From Neofusicoccum parvum (taxonomy: Eukaryota; Ascomycota; Dothideomycetes; Botryosphaeriales; Botryosphaeriaceae): DNA of 64,000 bases. The DNA lies in the NCBI GenBank assembly GCA_020912385.1, contig CP087209.1, forward strand, positions 248,001 to 312,000, in the 5' to 3' direction. The notes under the pieces were generated by a model. It ran no database searches. It had not been told where the DNA came from and was given only the letters and a program-made list of their open reading frames with translations. Shown here one piece after another: positions 32,453 to 46,127 of this stretch (positions are counted from its first letter, which is position 1; every line of letters starts with the position of its first letter). Both the position numbers and the translations under genes were made by a program.

Positions 32453-33503
32453 GTGCTGCTGCGTCTGCGGGGAAGAATGGCCCGGCGGCAGAGGGTCGTG
32501 GTGTTTGCGGCAAGGATTGGCCAATCGCCGGCGGGTGGGTATCGGGTGCTGGTGGCTGTGTGTCGGTCCAGGAACGAGCGTGGAGCGTGATGAGGCGCAC
32601 AAAACAGGCTGGCGGGAGGGTGAGCTGAGGTGACGAGTTGCGACCAAGTTTCATCGGCCAAGTCGGCCGACCCCAGAATGTGGCCTGAGCTCCCAGCCAC
32701 CGTCGTCGTAGGGCTGAGTGGTGCCGCGGGCATCCCCCTTGGTGTGCAGAATAACCTCGTGTTCCACGGCCGCTTCCATTGGCCGCATGCGTGCCACGCG
32801 TTGCTGCAACAATGTCCCAATGTCGCTGCGAGCCAGGGTATTTATACTCAACTTACCATGCCAGCCAAGCTGCGATAGTTGCCGCTTCGGGAAGCATGCA
32901 CCAGGTTACGTAAAGAAAAGGACGAGAGACCGCAGGAGCTTGACTTTTCGGCTGGGCATTACAAAACTTTCTTGTCGGTGTTTGAGAAAGCTGCATTGTG
33001 CGTGTAAAGATTCCTCTGGTTATCGCAAGTTCCGTTTTTTTTGGCTCGGCATTATCAATCTCATGCTGGCCAGACTCCTCACGCTGAAAAGTTACATAAC
33101 AATACCACAAGCTCCACCCAATTACACCATCTCCAAGACTCTTAGCTTTTGTCATTGTTCTCCATCGACATATTCTTTTGCGAAGCTCCCACCTGCTTGC
33201 GTAAAGTCTCTTGGCTGCATCACGCCCTCGCCAAAAGATACCAAGTCGTTCCCACGATTCCGCTGTTCCCGGGAAGACATGGCCTCAGTTCAAGTTCGAA
33301 CAGGCGAGGGAGGATTTCCGAGCATGTGGCGACTGCAGGTGTCCTGTTGTGACTACGACCAAGAGGTTTCTTTTAAGCGCGAGCTGGCCGACCTGGCATA
33401 GGTGCTTGAATCACTCAGAATTTGCGGCGCGGAAGTTCCTTCGCTTCAGTTCACCCAGTCTGGCGGTGAACCAATAGCGAGAGTGTGCATGAAACCGCAG
33501 CGC
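32453..33503. other. Upstream region of OXR1
   Basis: About 1 kb. A minus-strand TATAAATA lies at 839-846 of the 32-kb block (32839-32846), about 390 bp before the OXR1 ATG, which would imply a long 5' leader. Overlapping ORFs in several frames are unconvincing. Confidence 0.4.
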
Positions 33504-33722
33504 TTAATTACCCAGAGCCGTTGCGGCACAGTTGTTGCTGCGCCGCAGCGACTCGCGCAGCTGTGGATCTGCGGGCAAATACCGGCGCATGACCAACTCA
33601 TTGTATCTAAAGTAGAATTCACCATGGTATAGAAATTGCATGGGGCCGAGGAAGATGGATAATATGTTTGTCTTCTGCATATTGGGATCAGCAGAAAGTT
33701 GCACGACTGTGAAAGCTTCCAT
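33504..33722 (-). CDS. Doubtful small ORF of 72 residues
   Basis: From the ATG at 33722 the frame encodes a short protein with a natural-looking composition (Phe-Leu-Gly-Pro-Met-Gln-Phe-Leu-Tyr-His, then a charged Arg/Glu tail). No family is recognised. An adjacent minus frame ending near 33722 also looks partly protein-like, so this may be the end of a broken gene. Confidence 0.2.
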   Translation of the reverse strand: MEAFTVVQLSADPNMQKTNILSIFLGPMQFLYHGEFYFRYNELVMRRYLPADPQLRESLRRSNNCAATALGN

Positions 33723-34325
33723 CACACTCCATGCAGATCCACAGCAGGACGTAGCCAGAATTCCATAAGGTGCCACAGAATGAGAGATTCGTAAAGAAAA
33801 AGTAGCTGGTGAGGTGAAGGTTTCATTGTTTCCTGCATGTCGGTTTTCAGCCGCCTGATATGTCTCGCGCCGCACAGGCTCATGTCACAATACTGAAACA
33901 ATAAATGGGTCCCCGCAGATCCCTGAACAGTAAGAGAAGGTGTGGGAAAATGGGCGGTTGTTGGAGCCTTCCCATTCGTCCGTGTGCATCCAACACAGCA
34001 TGTATGGTATTTTGGGGTCCTCCATCCACAACCTAAGAAAAGAGTGCGGCACGGAGCAAGTTGATAGATAAAGTCTGCGTTCCGTTTAACCACTTTTTGT
34101 GTAATGTTAGTAGGCAAAGTACACGACTACTTGACTTTTTTCAAATCCATAATTTTTCCGCACAACCACAGCGCGAAGATCATACTACCACACATCTCGA
34201 AGTCAAAAAGCCTGCTGATCCGCAAAGATCTCCGCCACGCTCAATTAACAAATAAAGCAAGAGCTGTCACCCATCCGAATCCTGCTCTCATGACATTTAA
34301 ATCACAATCGCTGTTTAAAAAGAAC
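33723..34325. other. Intergenic, 0.6 kb
   Basis: Upstream region of the small membrane-protein gene at 34326. AT-rich, with no clear TATA box. Nothing recognised. Confidence 0.4.
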
Positions 34326-35154
34326 ATGTTCCGACCTCCCGGCCACTCGCCTGAGTGTTCAAACTCGCTGCAGGCTGGCACAACGGCAGAGTCTCCTGTG
34401 ATCATGCATCTAGCCAGTATAGAGCCGTAAGTAAATTCATCTTACCTCCAAATCTCCGCAACTTCCACTTACAAGGGCAGTGATCCCGAGCGTGCCTTTG
34501 AGACCATCAACCCAAGCCACACCAAGCCGCCTCTCTCCCGCCGAGCGCTAACATGGACTTCCGCATACCAACACTTCTTCGCCGCGTCCGTCATGATGAT
34601 CACATCTTCCATGGTCAGCACCTTCTGGGTCGAAACCCCACTACCCTTCTGCTCGCGGTACTGGAGGCTCATTGGTGGAGCCGACGAATGTTTCTGGAGA
34701 CCTTACGCCATCGTCATGCTCGCCGCTTACAGCGCTTATTTCCTAGCAGCCTGGTGGTGGTATGGGCAGCACAAGCACTGGCCTCGCCAGCCGGTGACGA
34801 TTTCGCTCGCTCTCCTTATCGGGATTGGGTTGTCTTTGGCCCTGAAGGCTGACATGGAGCACATTGTGAGGAATACCCTGACGTGGAGCATATTTGCGGG
34901 GCTTCTGGTTAGTTCCATCATGGACTGCCGACGAGGTTCTCGACGCGGCAGTTTGGAGGATTGATGCGAGAGAGGTCGCCGCTCGTCGAAATGCTACCTA
35001 CGCGAAAGATGATCTTGAGCTTTTCTTCCACCGAGGGGCAGTGGACGTTAAAGAGTCAATGGCTCCTGGGAAGCCGTCAACTGGAGGCTCCGAAGGGGGA
35101 TCCACATCGGAGCACAGAAACCGACCGGGATACCCAAGTTCTATATATCTGTAA
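34326..35154 (+). CDS. Small unknown membrane protein
   Basis: Exon 1 34326-34426 and exon 2 from 34481 join in phase through the acceptor ending GGGCAG. The Met-Phe-Arg-Pro-Pro start is preferred over an in-frame ATG at about 34404. Exon 2 encodes Ser/Thr-Ser-Phe-Trp text and two clear membrane segments: Ala-Ile-Val-Met-Leu-Ala-Ala-Tyr..Trp-Trp-Trp-Tyr and Val-Thr-Ile-Ser-Leu-Ala-Leu-Leu-Ile-Gly-Ile-Gly. The C-terminus is unsettled. Splicing 34865 to 34936 gives 234 residues ending at 35154 with a hydrophilic Gly/Ser-rich tail. Reading through ends at 34964 with a third hydrophobic segment. I recognise no family. It lies tail-to-tail with the sulfotransferase-like gene, about 110 bp away. 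Confidence 0.42.
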
Positions 35155-35263
35155 ACGGGAAGCACGGTAGAGAAAGTATTCATACGCGCACGGAATTGCA
35201 TGAAGTCTTCCATGCACTGAGTAAGGCGGCACTCAACGCGCAGTGGTACCTCTTTCCAAGACA

Positions 35264-37182
35264 CTACCTGGAAAAATAATAGACACCTAATAACGCAACG
35301 ATAATTACCCACCAGAAGATGGACAACGGGAGAGCATAAAAAACAAGAAAAACAATGATCGCCGCCTCTCTAGCCTCCTTTCTGTCTACGGACTCGGTCC
35401 TGTGATATTCTGCTCTGCTGTACCGGTGCGGGAACGGTTCGAGCTCATACGGCTGGTCCACCCCAAGGAATCTGCACAGTCTGTCCCAGCCATCCGCCAC
35501 TTTGAATTCCAGGAATTTTTCCGGACCATCTTCAAGCAGGAGATCCTTGATACTCTGGTTTTCGGCCTCGTAGTGAGCCCTTCGCCGGTCGGGATCCTTG
35601 CAAGCGATATCTGAGTGGGCAACGAGGAGTTTGCCGATCGAGTAGCGCGCGATCCATCTTTGTACTCCATTTTTCACCTCAGCCGGCCACAGTATACACG
35701 GAAACAGGGCCACTGTTCTGTAAAAGCCGTAAGGGAAGATACTGCGGTGGTATTTCTCAAATTTTGGCCAGAGTGTGGCGTTGTAGGAGTCCTGCCACTC
35801 TTCCACGTTTTCGCGAACAGTGAGTATGACCTGTTAGAACTGAATCAATCGCTAGCCACAAGTTGAGAGGGCGGTCGAGCGGGTACCTTGGCATCAGGAA
35901 ATGCCTTGATAAGTTCCTGGGCGAAGACAGTGCAAGGCATGCCGCATAACACATCGTAAGTTTCCAGAAACTCCCAGAAAGATCGATCAAGGGGCTCATC
36001 CTGTCGGGAAAATTTTCGTCGAAACGCTTCCTTCCACAGATCTATGTGACCAGGAAGGTAAATTATGTTATGAATGTCATACACGCGCTCATAACCGAGC
36101 CTTCGCATAGCTGTGCCGACAGTTTGGATCCCCGTCCGAGGTTGGCCAAAAACCAAGACCTTCACTTGCGGAGGTTGTGGACCATTCCCAGGTGCAGCTG
36201 GGGCCTGGTTGTCCGGGTCACTCCCAGGTGGGACCTGAATATCCGGGTCGTTCCTAGGTGCTACTGGGTCTTGGTCGTCCGTATCATTCCTAGATGAAGG
36301 AAGTGGGACCTCGTCGTCTGAGTCGCTGCCTAGTGGAAGAGGTGGGACCTGGGTGTCGGGGTTTTCAGATGAAAGACTTGAGATCTCGTCGTCTGAGCTA
36401 TTCCTAGACGCAGGAAGTGGAAATTGGCCGTCTGGCCTATTCCTTGGTGGGCAAGGCGTACTTGGGCCGTCTAAATCGTCATCGGACGGGAAAAGAGGTG
36501 AAAGAGTTTCAAGAGATTCGACCTCGTAGTCTAAGTCGTTCTCAGATCGAAGAGGTGAACGAGGTGGGGTCTCTTCGTCCAAGTCGCTCCCAGGTGGAAG
36601 GAGTGGGGTCTCATCGTCGGATTGGCTCTCAGGTGAAACAAGTGTGGAACCGTCGGAGTCGTAGTTGCCATCGTTACGTCTCGTAGACGTATCTTCTGAA
36701 CCGGGGAAGTCAGCCCGGATGGATCCTGCATCAAATTGGGAGAAGGCAGATCCAAAGGGAGGAGTCGGGGTAGAGACGCCAGTGTGAATGCTTGCGTTTT
36801 CCTCGGCGTAAAATCCGGGCATGTAACCACGGTGCTCGGGCGGGGTTAAACGCTGAGGTGGAAGCCTCTCCGGTAAAGTTGCACGGTGGTTCGGCGGTAT
36901 TTGCAGCCGATACTCTGGCGGGATTGGATATTGCTCTGGCAGAGTTGTACGTTGCTCCGGCAGAGTTGCGCGTTGCTGTGGAGCTTTATGTTGTTGTGGT
37001 GAGATTGCAGATTGTTGTAGCTCACCTGTGAGATTTGAAAACGATAGCCCAAAACCGGACGGAGTTGCGGTGTCCAAAGGAGCGGAAGAGGTTGAGTTCG
37101 TCTGTGTGACGCTGTTGTTATTGTTGTCTTGAGCAGGATCGTCGTTATCGTTGCCTTGAGTATGGTCGTCGGTGCTGTCCAT
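35264..37182 (-). CDS. Membrane-anchored sulfotransferase-like P-loop protein with long disordered N-terminus
   Basis: Exons 37182-35887 and 35830-35264 give 620 residues. Residues ~1-330 are low-complexity. First comes a Gln/Pro stretch with repeated Leu-Pro-Glu-Gln/Arg units (about 70-130). Then come repeated Ser/Asp-Asp-Glu..Leu-Pro-X-Gly-Ser-Asp units (about 185-330). The catalytic part begins Lys-Val-Leu-Val-Phe-Gly-Gln-Pro-Arg-Thr-Gly, the PAPS/phosphate-binding loop of the fungal sulfotransferase family (PF17784). It continues through Asp-Val-Leu-Cys-Gly-Met-Pro, Lys-Val-Ile-Leu-Thr-Val-Arg-Glu and Trp-X-X-Leu-Cys-Arg-Phe-Leu-Gly. A hydrophobic hairpin at the C-terminus (about 588-617) suggests anchoring. 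Family members are widespread in fungi with unknown substrates. The frame stays open 228 nt further upstream from 37182, so a longer N-terminus is possible. Confidence 0.82.
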
Positions 37183-37946
37183 TAGTAGATGAAGAGATCC
37201 CCGGCTTTGCCTCGGGTGCTGGTACATGCGTATGGCTGTTTGCAACGAACTGGAATAACAATAACTTTGGATGTTGCTTGGACTCTTTGACGATGGTGTG
37301 AGAATGTGGAAAAGCAATGGTTGGGTAGCTGGGAAGAAAAGCTTCTTGAAAAATCTGTGCGCCGAGGAAGGCATTGTCGCCCATATCATATTACTCAAAA
37401 AGGAAGCCACCAGCCGCTACCAAGTCGGGAGGCATCGGGTCTTGCAAGCGCGATCAGCGCTTGAAAGCGCAATTGCGTAGAAATCTGTTGCGCCATTAGA
37501 TGGCCCGGGAGATGATCGCTAGATGTTTTCGCGCGCTAATAGATGCCGCAACTCAGGGGTCTGTTTAAGTTTGCAGGAATTTAGATGTACGTAGTATAAG
37601 AGGGCAAACTTCAACAAGTTGGAGTATCGGGAAAGTAAAACCAGAGTACATTACTAGGCGTGCTGTGCAAGGACTTGAAGCATGCGTTCGATCCTGTTTA
37701 CGGCACTGTATAGTGGGTGTTGTGGGACGGAGGTTTGTTGGGTAAGTTATTTTATTTCCTTTCGTTGTCTTCAACCGGAGCGAGCCTCATGTGTTGCCCC
37801 GTGCTAACAATTTGTGTATAGCATTGCGTATCCTGGTACATTTCTCGACGCGTCTGATGGCCGTCGGTCCCTGCTTCCAAGGCTATCCTGCGCAGATGAG
37901 CGCCGCGTTGTAGGTGGAATTTATTATGCCTAGTCTGTGAGAGGCC
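37183..37946. other. Intergenic, 0.76 kb
   Basis: Promoter side of the sulfotransferase-like gene and 3' side of prefoldin subunit 6 (both minus). The first ~230 bp could be its extended N-terminal coding sequence. Otherwise nothing recognised. Confidence 0.4.
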
Positions 37947-38553
37947 TCATGCCGCGGCCTGAGGTTGCTGCTGTTGTTGCAGTTGCTGCATTTCCGTCTG
38001 GAGCGTGATAATCTATGTCAAGGTCAGTACTCCAATGCAGACGTATCGGAGACCGGGTGGTGAACAGACCTCCATTTTTTCCTTCTCGCTGCGCTCCTGA
38101 ATTTCGCTGATCTGTCCCTCGATGCGCTTGCTGTGTATTGCCTTAGCTTGGGCGAGCCGCATGCTAAACATAGAGGCGCATGCTTACATCTCTTTCTCAA
38201 TAAACTCTAGACGTCCCTTGACAGCCAAGACGGCCTCGGACTTCTCCTGCTTCAACAGCACCGGGCCCACCAGCTTGTAGACATTGGCGTCGTCGGCGAC
38301 CTTGTCGAATTCCTGAGGGCGCGTGAGAGGGGGATCGAGGCAGATTTAGGGGCGGCAGACCTGTTGTACGCCTTTGTTCTCCTGCTGCTGCGACTCGAGT
38401 TTCTGGCGGGCTTCGACGACAGTCTGCAGCTCTAGTGTACCGTAGCGTGAGCAAAAAGTCGAGCGGGAAAAAGGAGCGCGGAAACGGCTCACCTGTCTGC
38501 AGCTTCTGAAAATCGTCAGAGAGGTCCTGCAGCTTCTTTTGCTGCTCCGCCAT
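37947..38553 (-). CDS. PFDN6: Prefoldin subunit 6 (beta-type)
   Basis: Five exons (38553-38493, 38431-38361, 38312-38188, 38130-38070, 38012-37947) give 127 residues, the normal length for PFDN6/Yke2. The protein is two long coiled-coil helices around a beta hairpin. The first helix is Met-Ala-Glu-Gln-Gln-Lys-Lys-Leu-Gln; the hairpin carries Asn-Val-Tyr-Lys-Leu-Val-Gly-Pro-Val-Leu-Leu, the beta-prefoldin signature; the second helix runs through Arg-Leu-Glu-Phe-Ile-Glu-Lys-Glu-Ile-Lys-Arg-Ile. The C-terminus is a Gln-rich tract (five consecutive Gln). Prefoldin is a cytosolic hexamer that hands nascent actin and tubulin to the CCT chaperonin. It is divergent from VPS4. Short introns in a tiny gene explain why no single long ORF covers it. 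Confidence 0.93.
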
Positions 38554-40474
<1,921 letters not shown>

Positions 40475-40878
40475 GAGGATCGCAGTTGGAAGATTCTTGC
40501 ATGTTTTTGATTCGCGCACATAGCGGTTGGGTGGAATTGGGCGTTATACTGTAGTTACGGAGAGCATGACATACCTACCGTCAACAAATGCAGTAGAAGT
40601 GCACGGTGCACCCCTTGTTTGGCACGAGTCAGGGCGTGGATCCTTGCGTGCTGGCACCCACCACCTCCGCTCTCCTCCGCACCCTGTCTGCCTACGATTC
40701 TCACCTGATTTGAGCATCCGTCTTACCGTAACACCGCGGCCTGTCGTGGGATGCTTCCCATCAAAACCCGAGGCTTTCCAGATTGATCCGTTGGTGTTCT
40801 GCCTGGAACACGGTAGCACGACAGCTTCCTTTGAGCTCCGCACCAACCCCGGTAGCTAGCTCCAACCACAACACCATC
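40475..40878. promoter_or_regulatory. VPS4 3' end and prenylcysteine oxidase promoter
   Basis: 404 bp between tandem plus-strand genes. No TATA box or coding sequence is seen. Confidence 0.4.
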
Positions 40879-42671
40879 ATGCTGCGGAATCTCGCATTGG
40901 CGGCTCTCTGCCTGTGCGCCCATCAAGCAAGCTGTCATGATGTGAACGGCCATCAAGAGCATCTCACTGCTGCCAACGCCGCCGCTAATGTGCCCGCAAA
41001 GAAGGTCGCTATCATAGGTACGACAACGCAGCGTCCTCGCTCTCACCACCAACCTACCCCTCACTCCACAGCTCTACCAACCATGATGACTAACCGCATA
41101 CGACAGGTGCCGGCGCCGGTGGCTCCTCTGCCGCGTACTATCTCTCCCAATACGCCGCCTCGGCCGGTATTCCGACCAACATCACGATCTTCGAGCGTGA
41201 GCCGTACATCGGCGGTCGCTCGACCACGGTCCACGCCTACGATGCCCCGTCCATCCCCGTCGAGCTAGGTGCCTCAATCTTCGTCTCCGTAAATCGCATT
41301 CTCATGGAAGCGGTATCCCATTTCAACCTGTCCTCAGACGGCCTCAGCACCCCGATCGATAACGAGGAAGATGAGGAGGACCAAGCACAGCGAGACTACG
41401 TGGGCGTGTGGGACGGACACTCGTTCGTCTTCACAGCCCCGGATGATATGGGCTGGTGGGACAAGGCGCGTCTACTATGGAAGTACGGGCTTGCTCCGAT
41501 ACGGACGATGCGGCTGATGAAGAAGACGGTGGGCGCGTTCCTACAGATGTACGAGGAGCCGCACTTCCCATTCCCGTCCCTGTCCGAGAAGGCACACGAG
41601 CTGGGGCTGGTTGAGGCGACGGCGGCGACGGGAGAGGAGTTCTTGAGGAAGAACGGGATTGGGGAGGCGTTTGCCCACGATGTGGTGCAGGCCAGGTATG
41701 TTCGACAAAGCCATCTACAGCACATCGGCTGACCACTCCCCCACAGCACCCGCGTCAACTACGCGCAGAACCTCCCCCTCATCAACGGCCTGATCTCCAT
41801 GGTCTGCATGGCCACCGACGGCGCGATGAGCGTCGACGGCGGCAACTGGCAAATCTTCGCCAACATGGCGCGCGCCGCGACGCAGGACATCCGGCTCAAC
41901 ACCAGCGTGTCGGCGCTGGTCAAGCAATCCGACGCGACGTACACGCTGATCCCGCAGAACGCGAGCACGCGGGCGCTGCGCGTGCCGGAGCACTTCGACG
42001 CCGTGGTGCTCGCGGCGCCGCACCAGTTCGCCAACCTGAGCATCACGCCGGCGCCGCGGCGCGTGCCGGACGCCGTGCCGTACGTGTCGCTGCACGTCAC
42101 GCTGTTCACGTCGCCGCACCGCCTGGCGCCCGCCGCCTTCAACCTCGCGCCCGGCGCCGCCGTCCCCCAGGTCATCCTGACCACCCTCGCGCCCGGCGAC
42201 CGCCCCGGCAACGAGCGCCAGCACGTCGGCGATGCTGGCTTCTTCAGCATCAGCGCCCTGCGCCGCCTGCGCAACCCCGCCACCGGCCGCGCGGAGCACC
42301 TGTACAAGATCTTCTCGCCCGCCCCCGTCACCGGCGCTTTCTTGGCTAAGATCCTGGGCGTGCAGCAGGACAGCAATGATGACGGCGAGAGCGCGGTGGG
42401 TGAGGAGTTGGGTAAGGAGGATGTGAGCTGGGTGTACCGGAAGGTGTGGCAGTCGTATCCGTACGAGCTCCCGCGGGTCACGTTCGAGGAAGTGAGGCTG
42501 GATGAGGGGCTGTGGTATACGAGCGGGATGGAGGGGTTTATCAGTACGATGGAGACGAGTGCGTTGGCGGGGAAGAATGTGGCGAGGTTGGTGGTGGATG
42601 AGTGGCTTGGGGCGAAAGAGGAGGGAGAGGGAAGCGACAAGGCTGGAGATGAGGGGGCGAAGGAGTTGTGA
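40879..42671 (+). CDS. PCYOX1: Prenylcysteine oxidase (prenylcysteine lyase)
   Basis: Exons 40879-41017, 41107-41695 and 41747-42671 give 550 residues. A signal peptide (Leu/Ala/Cys-rich, about 1-19) targets the protein to the secretory/lysosomal (vacuolar) route. The FAD-binding Rossmann motif Ile-Ile-Gly-Ala-Gly-Ala-Gly-Gly-Ser lies at about 44-52, with Phe-Glu-Arg closing the first beta-alpha-beta unit. Downstream are Gly-Gly-Arg-Ser-Thr-Thr, Glu-Leu-Gly-Ala-Ser and Val-Asn-Tyr-Ala-Gln-Asn, typical of the PCYOX family (PF07156). The enzyme oxidatively cleaves farnesyl- or geranylgeranyl-cysteine left from prenylated-protein turnover, giving cysteine, the aldehyde and H2O2. The C-terminal ~25 residues are a charged Glu/Lys/Gly tail. 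Confidence 0.92.
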
Positions 42672-45600
42672 GTGGGCTGGTGGCGGATATGTTTGGTGGA
42701 GGTTGGTGGGGAAGAGGCAGATGGAATGGTTGATGGATGGGTTCAACTGTGCGAACGAACGATCTTGATGAGACAAATGAACATTTCCTCTTCTCTCATT
42801 CTGTTTAACGTCTCCGATCCCAGAACCGCCGTCGACTTCTTTTACAGCACTCTCATGCTGAGGCGCTATACTGCCCATTTACTTCCGACAACAACAATGA
42901 GCACGAATCGCACGATCGTACCACCTCGGCGACACTCTTCAGCCCCACCTCCATCTCTCGGCTAAGCAGGAAAAGTTCCCAAGCACTGCAGGTTCGAGCG
43001 AGCGAGGCACCATGAGCAAGGAAGAGTGACACTACGCTGCTCTCGTTCAACCCCACAGTCTACACGTTATACGGCTCCCCATACCAAAGCCGTCCAGCAT
43101 ATACACCCCCGGGAAAGCCGAGTAAGACGGATAGTGAAGTGTGGAACAGACGGTACGCTCCACGGCATCTTCCTAACGGGCAACACCCTCTACCCACGAA
43201 AGGACCCTTGCCGGAAATCACGCAGATCCTCTGGCGTTCCGAACACAACGGAAATAGCAGTGGCTTGCCCCGAGCTTGGCCTACCTTGACTACCCTCTCG
43301 GTAGCCATGCCGACTACCGGCGATTCCACGCAGTAGTCCCGTCCGGCATTCTCCCCAACCATTGCAAGAGATTCGCCTAAGTAGAACCTTAAAAGGCTGG
43401 GGAAGGAATGGGAGGTGCCGGGAAAAAGCCGGGGCAGTGGTTTAGGAGGCAGGATGGAGGGAGTGGTCGAGTGGTTCAGCACACGCGTCGCGCCTGGCGC
43501 GCCATAGTTTGCAAGATTTGCCGGTTCCATCCCGCACCCGTCTGCCGACTTGGCCCGGCGCTTGTGCGTCCCCTCATCCGATTCTTAGCCTGGGCGTATC
43601 CGTATAGTAGTCTGTCGGATCTGAAAAACCGAGTCTGCTCGTCTTCTCCAGCTGACAAGGGGGATCGTGGATATGAGGCAGTGCGCGGACGGGCAATTTG
43701 GCCTGCGCCGCAGGACATGCGCTCTTTTCGCATCTTGTCTCGGATTTTGGCGAAGTCGAACGTGCAGGGAACGTTCCAGATGCTTGGGTTCTGCGCGTGG
43801 CTTCGGTCCACGATCCGTAATCTAATCAATCGCGCCGGGACCAAGGAATCCTTCCGGGGGGCCAAGATGCAGTAAAAGCAAGGAGTAACGCAATCGGTCG
43901 CTATCGGAAGGGCGTGCCGAAGAGGCCATTAGCAAGAGCCCGCCGAGAGTGCTCGCGGGCCTTTTGAGTACCTGTGAGTTGAGTATTCTGAGCAGAGGGT
44001 GGTTCGACACGCGGGAGGATTCGATAGGGATTTTTGCACCGCGATAGGGCGCCATTGGCGGGAGGTAGACATCTAGGAAGAAAACTGATGGGGTAGGCAG
44101 AAGAAGGGAGGTGAGTTGATTGTGGCTGCGGCAGATTGAGAGTGGCAGCGAGCATTTTGCAGCGCACATGTGTGCTGTGCCTTGCATGACGCAAGGACGG
44201 GGGCTGGCATGCTGCGCCGCCCTCGAGATATGCCATCCAATCCAATGGCACACGAACAGAACGGTCGGCCCAGCTACTTAGCTTTCTGCAGGATGTTCTG
44301 GGATTGGAAGTAATCGTCTGCCTGCTTCTCATCATCGTCCGATCGGATCTCGCAGCGACATTTGCCGAGGAGCAATGAGCATGGCAGTCGTCACACGATG
44401 GCCCCATCTTTCCCTCACGACCCCATTGATCTGCAGGAGAACCTCTGTCGCGGTGTTTTTCCGCTGTGGGGGAGAGGATGAGGAGGGAAAGCAAATACCG
44501 ACGTCGAGACGGCGTGGCCGCTCGGGACAGCTGTTGGCCACGGCAGCTCACCATCAGGAACGGCACGCAAAGTACGGCCGAGACTGAGCGAAGCCGCGCC
44601 GCTCGGATGGGGCCCCTTTTGGCCACTGTGGGCTCACGGCTGTCCACGTTCCAGCAAAGGGACTGGAATGTGATGGGACAGGTGAGGCAGCGTGGCGTCG
44701 GTCTTCAACCGCGGGCGAAGCGAAGCGAGATGATTCCAGAACGTCAAAAATGCTATCAGCGAGCTGTCGCAGGCCCGCGGCGGCACAGCAGCGGGGACGG
44801 CTGATTGGGGGAGGGCCGCGTCAGATGGGAGAGGGCTGAGATGGCGCGGCGGTTCAGCTGCGGTGGCGGCGCTCGGACGGTAGCTGCAATGCTCTGTGTG
44901 CCCCTCCGGCTCCGGCCCACGGGCTTTGGTTTGTGCTGGTCGTGTGCGGCCTGGTGCTGGAGTGCTGGGGCGATCGGCAGTGCTGCCGTCACCGTCAGCC
45001 GGGAGGCTTGCGGACGGCCGGGCGAACGGTCATGCCGATCGTCGCAGCGCGGAGTGGTGAGCGTCCAGCAGCGCGGTCAATGGACGGCGGCGGCTGGTGG
45101 TGGTGGTTTCGCGCCGATGGCGGGCACCGGGCGCGGAGCACGACTCGCGTAGGGCAGGCGCAAATCACTGATGCGCGCGCGCAAAATGCTTCGCCTGCCA
45201 CGTTTTGCAGCTGCAACCGGCAAGGCGCCGGCCTCAACGTCCGCGTAGTGGATAGCGTCCTCTGCGCGCCATCACCGCGGGCCCCACCCTGCTGCCTCCC
45301 GGGCACACTGCTCCCTCGCTCCTGCCGCCCCATAGGGCAGGCAATGATGGCGACGACCCTCCCGCAGGCCAATGGCGTCCCGCACGCCCTGGCGCCAGGG
45401 ACTGCCCGGAGCCAGGCCAACGGGAGCCCTCACCTTTAAGCTGCCTGTCGTCGCTACGAAAGGCGTGCGCTGCTCCGGTCGTTCGCTTCTGCCGCCGTCC
45501 GTCCTCTTGTCTGCGGTCATTGCCTTCTGTCCCACCGTCCCAGCCATGCGGTGATCGCAGGCAGCCGCTGCCATTCCTGTCCCACAGCATCTCACCTTGT

Positions 45601-46127
45601 CCGTTGCACGAGCATAAGCACCTGTATGTCCCTCTTCACCGCGTCTTCCTCCGACCATCGTTCTCTGCGCATGTGCCCCGTGGATCCCCCATAGTCCTCA
45701 CATCGTTGCCCCATCCGGCCCAGCGCACCGACCCAGTCCCCGTTGGGTCGTCTGCCAGCTCCCGAATATTGGTTTTTGCCCACGGGAAAAAGACCCACTC
45801 GGCTCACCATCAGTGCCCGAACAGTGACACGAGCACACGCTGCACAAGCCTGCAGTCATCCGAGCGGTCCCGTGCCCTCCGCTCTCTCCGCTCTTTTCAC
45901 CACTTAGCCCAGCCCTCGCCATTGCGAGCGCCCGTCCCGCCATTCATCGGCCGAAGTCTGCTTATTTCTCGCACCGGCCTTCCAAAGGGATCTTCCGAGC
46001 CGTCAAAGCTTCTCACGTACATGTGGAGGTAGTTCCCGCGGGCTCCGTCTCGTCCCGCCGCAGCTGAGCTCTTCGCTCCCGCCGTCGCTATTTTCACTGC
46101 GTTGGTCTGACCGGCCTTCTCTTCACC
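42672..46127. other. Long gene-poor region, 3.5 kb
   Basis: Between prenylcysteine oxidase and the rhodopsin-like gene. GC-rich from about 44400 to 45600 and C/T-rich from 45470 to 46100, which resembles a long 5' leader/promoter of the gene at 46128. Several overlapping ORFs of 100-250 codons exist on both strands but none shows motifs or consistent codon bias. No repeat or RNA gene recognised. Confidence 0.5.

Noticed and set aside
41715..42878. 387-codon open frame on the minus strand
   Set aside because: It is a shadow of prenylcysteine oxidase exon 3; its Arg/His/Gly-rich translation is typical of GC-rich antisense frames.
43464..43533. tRNA-like text (TGGTCGAGTGGTT box-A-like and GGTTCCATCCC box-B-like)
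   Set aside because: The T-arm lacks the TTCGA core, its stem does not pair, and no 7-bp acceptor stem can be formed.
44805..45439. Overlapping plus-strand ORFs in the GC-rich gap
   Set aside because: Gly/Arg/Cys/Trp-rich translations, no motif, and equal openness on the minus strand indicate composition effects.
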